DNA of 64,000 nucleotides. Source: Gracilinema caldarium (GTDB taxonomy: Bacteria; Spirochaetota; Spirochaetia; Treponematales; Breznakiellaceae). Of this stretch, positions 53,097 to 62,100 are shown one piece after another. Every line of letters begins with the position of its first letter. The stretch's first letter is position 1. The DNA lies in assembly GCF_029265695.1 (NCBI RefSeq), contig NZ_JAJUHW010000008.1, forward strand, positions 22,637-86,636. Direction: 5' to 3'. Below the pieces are notes generated by a model. That model was given only the letters and a program-made list of their open reading frames with translations. It was not told the origin of the DNA and made no database searches. Made by a program: the position numbers and the translations under genes.

Positions 53097-56000
53097 TAAG
53101 CCCCTGAGAACCCTGGCCTTGCTTTGCTTCGCTGTACTCCTTGCTCTTTCGCTGCTCCTTATGGATGAAGGCACCGCTGGGAGAGACTCCGCTGATGCTT
53201 CCTATGCGATCACGATACGGCACTATGGCATTAACGGAGAGGAAATGGAACGGACCGTCGCCATCCCCCTGGAGGATGCCCTCTCTGCCATTCCAGGTTT
53301 AAAGCGGCTTGTCAGCACCAGTGAACAGGGTAAGGTCAGGGTGCTGGCCCAGTTCTCAGGATCAAACAAGGGCATCTACGAAGCAGTCAGGGATGCGGCC
53401 CAGGCTGTCTATGAGGGCCTCCCGCCCTCCGCACAACGGCCAGAAATCGCGAGCTCCCGGGACAGCCGGATTCCCCTTTGGTCCGCGGCGGTGCTCTATA
53501 AAGAAGGCTTTTCCCCTTCGGTCACTACGGGTAAGGACTTGTCCCTTGGAACCATGCTGGAACGGAGGGTAAAACCTGCCCTGGAGCGGCTTGAAAACGC
53601 GGGGGAAGTGGAACTGGCCGGTACGGGGCTTCCGGAGCTCTGTATCAAGCTGGATGAAGCAGCCTGCGCTGCCCGGGGCATAGAACCCTGGATGCTCGCC
53701 CGAGAGTTGGCAGAAGGGGATCTTTTAGTCCCCGCTGGAACCTTTCGGAGCGGGGATCGGGAAATTATGATGAGCCTGGACGGAAAATCCCGATCTGTCC
53801 AGGATTTACTGAACCGGCTGGTAAATCTCCCTTCAGGAGGGGTGGTTCCCCTTTCTCAGTTAGGCACCATTCAGGAGAGGGACCGGTATCCAGAAATTCT
53901 TGCCCGCTTGGACGGGAAAACCGCAGCGGTTATTTCAGTCATGGGATCTTCCCAGGCCCAGCAGGGCAGCATTGCCATGGGTAAGCTTTCCCGGGATATC
54001 AAACGCACCATACAAGAACTTTCTGATCTCCCGCTGGAATTCCGGGTCCTTTCGGATCGGGGGGAAGAGGAAGAACGGGCCCTCAGGTCCGTATTCTCCG
54101 CAGCCCTCCAGGGAACGGGGGCGGTTGCCCTGGCGGTGCTTCTCTTTATCGGCGCCGATCCCCTTATGGGGCTCCTTTCGGTTCCCCTCATTATGCTGTT
54201 TTCGGCGGCCCTGCTGCGCCTTTTTGGATTTCCCCTGGACCGTTTAAGCCTTGCGGGCCTTTCCTGCGGGGTAGGGGCTGCGGTGGACGGTACTATTTTA
54301 GTCTTTGAACGAGTCGGAGGCGCTGGAAATACTGTAAGCAAACAAAAAGCCCTCGCTTCCCTGGCCCCGTCCCTATTTGCAAGCACCCTCACCACCATTG
54401 CGGCCCTGCTTCCCCTGGCCCTGCTCGGTTCCGATTCTGCCATGATCAGTGCGGTCGCCTGGGGAATCGGTGTTAGTTCCGCCCTTTCTCTCCTCGTATC
54501 TTTAGTGTTTTTGCCTCCCCTTATCGGTTTTTCTCTTCCGATTCCCTGGATACAGGCTCTGAAAGGCCGGGCACGGCGTATTTTGCGGCGTATCTTGCGG
54601 CGCTTCCTGCAGCACCAGGCTACTGCACCGCGCCGTCTCACTGTGTTGCAACGGTCCATCGCACCGCACCGCTCCTCATTGCAGCGCTTATCCGCCGCAC
54701 CGCGCCGATCTGCATCGCGTCTTATGCTCCTTTCCTACCGGAAGCCCCGGCTTACGGTGCTGGTCTTTGCCGCCCTATCAATTGTGGGATTTACTGCCAT
54801 GATAGCCGCCGGGGCCGATACGGCCCCCCTCCCATCGGAAGACTCTGTTTATGCCCAGATAGAATGTGAGGGCGGACTGCTGGCCGAAAAGGTAAACGAA
54901 GAACTTGCTGATTATGTCTCATCCCTGCGTAGCAAGGATGGCATCAAGGCCGTGCAGACCAGCGCACGGACCGGTTCCGCTTCGCTCCTCGTATCCTTTG
55001 ATCCCCGTAAGCAAACGGTAGAGCAAGTTCGAGACCTTGTCCGTTCCATTCCAGTATACGGCGGCTTTGTCTATATTCCCGAAGCCTCTTCCCGGGACCG
55101 TATTTGGAAGATTACCGTGGCTGGGGATGATGCAGAAATTTGTAAGGACATAGCCCGAAGGCTCGCATCTCGCTGCCAGGGAGACAGAGAGGTCCGGGAA
55201 GCGGTGCTCAATTTTAAGGAAGGGAGCCTCCGTAGCCGCCTTATCCCGGATCGGGAAAAAATGGCAGCCCTCGGTCTCAGCACCGCTTCCCTGGCAGATA
55301 CACTGAAAAGGTCGGTCTACGGACCGGTCATTTACAAACGGGTTGCCGAAGGGGGCGAAATGGATGTACGGCTCCAATACGGTACGGAAGACCGGATAAA
55401 CCGGAGCAGCCTCCTAGCCATACCCCTGAAGGCTCCTCTCAGGGTCTTCCAAGTCCTCACGGAGACCGGTGACCGGGAACCCTCATCTATCCGGCGGGAA
55501 AACCGGCGCCGGGTGGCTTCCCTTTCTGTTCGCACCCGTCCTATGGATCCCCGCAGGATCCGGGACCGTCTGCGCCCCCTGTTCGCCAAGGAAACGCTTC
55601 CGCCAGGTTATTCGGTCGAATTTGATCGGGAGGCGACAGAGGCGGCCGAATCCCTTTCCCGCATTACGGTCTATTTCATGCTGGCCCTCCTGTTCTGTTT
55701 TATGGTCATCGCCGTCGCCACCGAATCCTTTGCAGCCCCTTTGCCGGTTCTCGCAGTTGTTCCCCCTTCTTTAGCCATACCTGCCCTGGCGACGGTCCTC
55801 TCCGGTTCGGCAATCGATCTGGCCCTTGCCTGCGCCTTTGTGGCCGTGAGCGGTATTGCGGTTAACGCGGCGGTTTTAGCGGTGGAAGCCCTTCGGGAAG
55901 GGGGGCCGGTCCGCCGGGAAGGCTATCTATACCGGGCCCTGCGCCGGCGTTTTTCAGCCCTGGCCGCCACAAGCCTTACTACCGTCATCGGTTCGGTGCC

Positions 56001-56196
56001 CTTTTTATTTCTCCCCGGAGCGGCAAACCAGGTAGTCCGTTCCCTTGCCCTGGTGAGTACCCTGGGGGTGAGTGCCTCGGCTCTGTCTTCTATCAGTCTC
56101 ATTCCTGCCCTAGCTAGCCTTTGGCCGGACTTTACCATACCAAGCATCCCGCAGCAGGCGGGATCATCATCCTTACCAGAAGGAGCCCAGTCATGA
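53086..56196 (+). CDS. RND-family efflux permease, second copy
   Basis: A 1036-residue RND permease, distinct from but paired with the first. The opening MLLDKPLRTLALLCFAVLLAL is TM1; VAIPLEDALSAIPGLKRLVST starts the porter domain. In TM4, GLSCGVGAAVDGTILVFE keeps one relay Asp and has Gly at the second AcrB position; the TM10 region GIAVNAAVLAVEAL also lacks the AcrB Lys. The TM6-TM7 cytoplasmic loop (residues about 493-550) carries two kinds of Arg-rich repeat. GGGAGG is 6 bases before ATG 53086. Two adjacent, dissimilar permeases suggest a heteromeric pump in the manner of MdtBC (inference). The coiled-coil gene overlaps the stop by ATGA. Confidence 0.92.
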   Translation: MLLDKPLRTLALLCFAVLLALSLLLMDEGTAGRDSADASYAITIRHYGINGEEMERTVAIPLEDALSAIPGLKRLVSTSEQGKVRVLAQFSGSNKGIYEAVRDAAQAVYEGLPPSAQRPEIASSRDSRIPLWSAAVLYKEGFSPSVTTGKDLSLGTMLERRVKPALERLENAGEVELAGTGLPELCIKLDEAACAARGIEPWMLARELAEGDLLVPAGTFRSGDREIMMSLDGKSRSVQDLLNRLVNLPSGGVVPLSQLGTIQERDRYPEILARLDGKTAAVISVMGSSQAQQGSIAMGKLSRDIKRTIQELSDLPLEFRVLSDRGEEEERALRSVFSAALQGTGAVALAVLLFIGADPLMGLLSVPLIMLFSAALLRLFGFPLDRLSLAGLSCGVGAAVDGTILVFERVGGAGNTVSKQKALASLAPSLFASTLTTIAALLPLALLGSDSAMISAVAWGIGVSSALSLLVSLVFLPPLIGFSLPIPWIQALKGRARRILRRILRRFLQHQATAPRRLTVLQRSIAPHRSSLQRLSAAPRRSASRLMLLSYRKPRLTVLVFAALSIVGFTAMIAAGADTAPLPSEDSVYAQIECEGGLLAEKVNEELADYVSSLRSKDGIKAVQTSARTGSASLLVSFDPRKQTVEQVRDLVRSIPVYGGFVYIPEASSRDRIWKITVAGDDAEICKDIARRLASRCQGDREVREAVLNFKEGSLRSRLIPDREKMAALGLSTASLADTLKRSVYGPVIYKRVAEGGEMDVRLQYGTEDRINRSSLLAIPLKAPLRVFQVLTETGDREPSSIRRENRRRVASLSVRTRPMDPRRIRDRLRPLFAKETLPPGYSVEFDREATEAAESLSRITVYFMLALLFCFMVIAVATESFAAPLPVLAVVPPSLAIPALATVLSGSAIDLALACAFVAVSGIAVNAAVLAVEALREGGPVRREGYLYRALRRRFSALAATSLTTVIGSVPFLFLPGAANQVVRSLALVSTLGVSASALSSISLIPALASLWPDFTIPSIPQQAGSSSLPEGAQS
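54574..54609 (+). repeat. 12-bp tandem repeat in the second RND permease
   Basis: Three copies of a 12-base unit: CGGCGTATTTTG (54574-54585), CGGCGTATCTTG (54586-54597), CGGCGCTTCCTG (54598-54609). They encode RRIL-RRIL-RRFL-like basic-hydrophobic tetrads in the predicted cytoplasmic TM6-TM7 loop. Confidence 0.85.
54625..54725 (+). repeat. 36-bp degenerate tandem repeat in the second RND permease
   Basis: Units begin GCACCGC at 54625, 54661 and 54697, exactly 36 bases apart, and decay towards the third. They encode 12-residue units starting APRR, APHR and APRR, with Arg, Leu, Gln and Ser. This extends the basic linker before TM7. Confidence 0.75.
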
Positions 56197-59100
56197 AATC
56201 GAATTTCCAAAAAGTATCCTTACTGTTGATGAACCTTTTGGTTCTGGCCCATCTGCATCTCAAGGCGGATACAAAGCCCGATGTAAAGGGTTTTGATACG
56301 GGAACCGTAGATTATTCTTTTTCCCGGGCGGATGTGGCACTGGATCCTGGTACATGGATGAGAACCGCCGACAACGGTATTACTCTGGCCCGGCAATCCT
56401 GGGAGCGGCTTGTCCTGACACTCTATGAGGATGAGACTGAACGGGCTGCGGCAGCCAAACGGCTCGATGTCTGGTCCCGGGAAGAGATAGAACGCCGCTT
56501 TAGCCAGTGGCTCGAGCGGCGCTTTTTCCCTGAACGGGCAGCAGGCCTTTCAGCCGCGGAAAATGCTGCGGTGCGGAAGGCAAATCTTGCCTACCTTTAT
56601 AAAACCGATGTTGCGGGAAACATTCTCTATGACAGTGCCACCGGGGATCCCCTGGTGATTCGGCCCGAAGATGGAGGGCTGGACCGGCTCGCCGCGGACA
56701 GGGTTGCATGGCAGAACCAGGTTGCCCAGGGGCGGGAACAGGCATTGGAACAATTCAGAACCCTCATGGCTTCCTATACCCCTGAACTTTTAGGTTCCGT
56801 GGCGCCAGAAGGGAGGTCTAGCTTTGCGTCACAGCTTGAAGCCCTCGGGGAGCGGCTTGTAAACCGGAAGCGAAAAGAACTGGAAGCTCTGGCCTCCCAG
56901 GAAGAACGGCTCTTTGTGGCCCGCCGTACCGGCGATGTATACAGCTTAAGGAAAAAAAGCGAAAGCGAGGCTGCCTCGGCCATTGTTGCCCAGCTTATCA
57001 GGGAGACCCAGTCCAGCCTGGATCAGAGTCTTACCTCCCTGCAGACCCAAATAGAAGCCGCATCGGCCGGCACCGGAGACCTGGCCCTGGCGGGGGCCGA
57101 CTGGCTTGCGGCCTATAAGGAACAGTTCCAGCGGGGACTCGATGCCTGGCAGAAGGCGGAAGAACGGTTCATGCTCCGCCGAATCGAATGGGAGCAGGAA
57201 GCGGGAAAACGGTACCGCGAAGGGGAAGAAGCCTGGACCAAGGCCTTTGAAAGCCTTGCCAAGGAACAGCAGATCTGGGAATCCAAGGCAAAAAGCCTCT
57301 TCCAGGCCGGTGAAGAAACCTTTAAGCGGGCTAGCGATGCTTTAGAACGGGCAATTGCGGAAGCCAAAGCGGAGTTTCAGAGGGACGCGGATCTGCGCAG
57401 CCAGGCTGGGGCTGACCGGGCCAGGGCATGGGTGGATACCTACGTTACAAGCGGCACCATGGTCGTAAGCGCCCGGGAAAGCAGCCAGTATTGGATTAAA
57501 AAACTGGCTGACAAAAACAGCCAAAAAACAGCCCCCGATATGGGGGATAGCGCTCTCCGCACCTGGACCGACAGCAGCCTGAAAACCATCTGGACCGAGG
57601 CACGGGACCGGTACAAACAGCTTGAAAGCTATAGGACTGACCTCCAAAAACTCAACGAAAAAGAAGCCCTCCGGAACCGGACCAAAAACGAGGCAAAAAT
57701 AAATTACGAAAATGCCAAACAAAAAGAAGAAGAACTTCAGAATGAGATTGATGAATATACCGATGATGATTCCAGTTATATTTCGCAAGCTGACTTGGAT
57801 AAACTTAAAGACCAGCTCAACCAGGCCCGGTCGCAGCGGCTGTACTGGGAAGACTGGTATATTAACTATGACAGAAAACATGCCGAAGCGGAGGCCGACT
57901 ATGTGGCTGCAAAAAACAGCTTTGATGTCACCCATGCCCTCTACTACAGGCTCGAAACGGCCATTTCCAGCATACCGGAAAACGACGCCGCGCTGAACCT
58001 CGCCCGGGATGCCCGGGCAGCCCTTGGCGCTAATTTTGATCCAGACCTGATTCAGGCCGGTGTGGAGCTTAAACGATGGATGGCTATTTACTCTGAATAT
58101 TCTAACCGGGCCCGGGAAGCCCTGAACACCCTGACCAAGGACTTTGGTCTTGCAATCGGAAGCGGCGCCGGAGCCCTGGTGGACATTCTCGATCCCTCTA
58201 AAACGAGCGAAGATTTTCATCTTGATGAATACCAGATCGAATTGATTCGAAGCCAGGCGGTGGCAGCCTACTGGCAAAAACGGGTAGACATAGCCCAGGC
58301 TGTTTCACAGTATGCGGAGGACCTCACCGCCGGACGAACCACCGATGCGGAAAGCGTCGCCGCATGGAAGGCCGCGAAGACTGCCTATGACAATGCCCTC
58401 GCAGCATATACGGAAGCCCAGGCAGCCCTCTCGAGCGCGGGAACTACGGTTCAGCAGGTCCGTGAACAGGTCGCCCAGGCAGCAGCGGAACTAGCCAAGG
58501 CGGACCGGGACCTGGAGGAACTGAATCAGACCTATGCCCTTAAAATGTCCGTTTATATGGTGGGGAGTGCTTCCTACCTTCAAACGGAACTGCGGAGCCG
58601 GTACCAGGACCTTTTGGAACAGTATGGGCTCCTTGAAAAATCGGGGGACGATGCCCCCTATGTGGAGTATCTGGAAAAGGCAAAACGGTATGGTATAGCC
58701 GGAACGGTAGAAGCGGCGGGGCTCGCCCTAAAAAGCCTTGTCCGGGGCGACTACGGCGAAGAGGCCCTGTCGGTGTTACAGGACCGCTATACAGCCATCA
58801 CCGTGCCAGAGGACAATACACATATTTCTTCCCGTATCGAGGATTTTGGACTCGAAAGCAGCCACCCGCTCTACGGGAGCCTTAAAGCAGCCTATGAACG
58901 GTGGCAGAAAGCCCAGGGGGCCGAAAAAGAACAGCTAGGCTCGCTTATGGTGGACCTTGCCCGAGAAGCAAAAGGAAGCGCCAAGTCAGAGTTGGAAGGC
59001 CGGCTCGATGCGATAAGCCTCCTCGCTGCTACAGATTGGAGCCTTTGGTACACAAACCGAGGGGGTACCCAGGAGAATACCGCAATCCAGAACAAGGGAA

Positions 59101-62100
59101 TCGGTGCCGTACTTGCCGAAGACGCAGAACAGGCGGAACGCCGATACCTCTTTGAACGGGTAGAGCTCGAAGAAGCAGTTTATACCTGTTTGGTTGATGA
59201 ACAGGCCCCCGTATCACTTACGGCGCAGAAAGTACTGCTGCAGAGCGGTCTCAAGGGCCGCGTGGGCGCTGAAGCTGCAAATCGAATCAAAGCAAGCCTT
59301 GCATCTCTCAAGACCCTCCTTGCGCAGCTTGCAGGGGTAGATAAGGAGACCTACCGAAAAGCCCTGGAAGATCGGGCCGCCCAGGATGAAACAAGTCGTC
59401 GCATCATCCGGGGAGAAAGCCTCTGCACCACAGCAGAGGGCATAGACCTTTCCGCCGCAGCCCTGAGCATAAGTTTTGAGAGGCTTGCGCGGAGCCGGGG
59501 GCGGCTCGCAGCTTATGAACGCTATGGAAGTGCCAGCGCTGCGGAGGGGACGACCCAGAAGGAACAGTTCTGGCGTTCCTTGCAGGAAAGCTTTACTGCG
59601 GCGGGACTCAGTCAAAGTCAAACCTATGGGGACCTGCCGAATCCCGCGGCCCTGGCTGCCAAACTCCTATCTGACCCGGAGGGAACGGAAGCAGCCTTGG
59701 CACGCTTTTTAGTTTCCTTTGATAAAGCGGCCGGCCTTGCTCCGATCTGGCTTGCCCAGGACCTCTCCCGCTGGAAAGAGGGGCTCATTCAGTATGTGGC
59801 TGCTAAGGCCCGCTACAGCGGAAAAGCCGGAGCCCCATCGAGCCAGGATACACTCCAGGCCTCCTTACAGGAAGAGCTATCCGCAACCAAGAATCTGCAA
59901 GCGGTGCAGCAAGAACTCTATGGCAGCGCCGAAGGCGATATGCGAGCCCTGTGTCTCCTTTTGGATACCGGTGCATCCCAGTACGGAGCGCTACCACAGA
60001 GCATTCTTGAAGCCGAAGTGATGAGACTCATAAGTTCCTCCATCCTCGCTCATCTCGGCGATGCTTCTGCCCTTTCCGTTGAGGCGCGGCGGAATGCCCT
60101 GACATCTGATGCGGATGCGAGCTTTAGCTATGCAAGCAAAACTCTCCGTGAGCAGGCGGTATGCCAAGCCCTGGCCACCCTGGCCATGCAGGATGCACTC
60201 CGGGACCGGCCTGACCCGGCCTCCCTCAGCGAAGGAGCCCGCACCGCCCGGTTCTACCAGATTTTTTCTGAACTTGATACGGAAGGCCTCGCATATTTTG
60301 TATCGACTACCCTTAAAGAAGCCCATATTGATGAACTAAAGCCGGAAGAAATAACAAAAGATACCCTGTCCAGCCTGGCCGATGCGGTACGCCAGATGCG
60401 GGATACAAACGGCGCTGGGAGCATCTACGAAGAACGGGCCCTGGCACTCACCCTCGCAGCGGCTCTTAAGGGCAAGGAAAAACACCTCGAGGCGGTGCTG
60501 CAAATCCTGGATCTTTCAAGCCAAGGAGGGGCGAAGGAGCTCATCAATCTGGTAAAGAATAATGATTTTTCCCTAAACCGGGAACTATTTGCGGGACAAA
60601 ATCCTGCTAGTTCCTTCTATAATACAGGAGCTATTTATTACCTTAAAGGAATTATACTGCAAGAAACAGGGGGCCTATATTCAGCCGAGCGGGACCAGCT
60701 TATAAGCCGCCTTAAAGAGGCAGGCTACACGAGCCTTGCCCAAAGTATAAGCGCAGAAACAGACCGATTTAATCGGATTGTGGAACGGAGCCGCGCCTAC
60801 GGAGGTACCGCGGTGAGCGGCGACAGGCTCTCATGGGCTTTGTCCCAAAGCGCCCTATCCATCCAGGACCGAATTGAGCTTGCCACATTCCTAGAAACTA
60901 GATCGATGAATGATCCCTACCTCACGGCCCTCGATGCGGTAAAAGAGGCTGCCAGCGGTTATAACCCTGCTGGGGGCAGCGGGTCTCAAGATCAGGCCAA
61001 TACCCTGTTCAGGCAGTGGATGGGAAGCTACCTGCAGGATGCCCTTGCAATTCGTTCTGCCGGCATATCAAAACTCCTTGCCCGGCTTGCCTATGCGGAG
61101 GCTTTGGCTTCACAAAAAGCTGCGGAAGAGGCGGCGAAAGAGGAGGGGCGGGATCATTGGCGCATGTACCTGGCGGATGGAATCTTTTTCGATCCCTGCC
61201 GGACTGACAATGATAAAAACATAGTCTGGGATGCGGCAGGGAATCCCGAAGGGGAAAGCGGCATGGTCCGCAGCGCCGCAGGCTGGAAGGAAGGAAGCCT
61301 GGCAGACACCTGGGACGAAATGGAACTCCTTCACCGAAACCTGGGAGCGAGTCTTGCTGCATGGGAAGAGCAAATTACAGACACACTCCAGGATCAAAAC
61401 TACCGCACAAAGATAAAAGCCTACCTTGCAGAGCCTACCAAGGCTTGGGACGAGGCAAGCATCGACTACGCTCCCACGGAACGGCAAGACCAATACGGCG
61501 AGGCCTTGAACCGCTACCAATATACGATCCAGCGGAAAAAGTCTATCCAGGATACCATTGCAAATTATGGGAAAGAGATCCTGGCCGCAAAAAAACCTGA
61601 TGCCCTCAGGGCTGAACTGGATAGGCTCTCGAGCGCAATTACCGAAAGCCGCACCGCCTACCAGGAAAAAGCCACAGCTTACCGTGCAGATGCCCAAAAC
61701 TTTGCCGAAACTGGATCGATGTACGAAGCTGCCTATGCTGCCGCTCAGGACCGTTATGCAAAGCTAGAAGCGGCCCGCCAGGTCTACGAGAAGGAAGACG
61801 CCATCCGACGCTGGGCCAGCACAAGCTATCTCGGAACCGAAGACAGCCTCGGCGGCACATACCGGGGCCCTGCGGCGGAACTCGCCTACAGCCAGGAACG
61901 CAAACGGCGGGCCGATATAGCCCTGGCAGCCCTGAAAAACTTATACAGCCCCACTACGGAAAAGCGACCCTACCAGGACGAGAACTACAATGCCCTGTAT
62001 AAGGACTACCATGAAAGCTTTTCCCGCATGATGCTCACCTTAAAGGTCAAAGACCAGGTCGGCCAGGCACTCGCTCGGGAGTATGAAAAGAACCGTGAAC

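Noticed and set aside
51216..54725. Repeats in the RND genes as a possible CRISPR or mobile element
   Set aside because: The repeats are direct, contiguous, in frame and degenerate with no unique spacers; they are coding tandem repeats.
49938..56196. Idea that the two permeases each keep a different one of the two AcrB relay aspartates
   Set aside because: On realignment of the TM4 motif both keep the same (first) Asp. A single Asp and Asn in place of the TM10 Lys are common in RND proteins.
57342..58277. A 311-codon minus-strand open frame within the giant coiled-coil gene
   Set aside because: Its hydrophobic look comes from reading Glu/Lys-rich helix codons backwards. The plus-strand frame is continuous and starts with a signal peptide.
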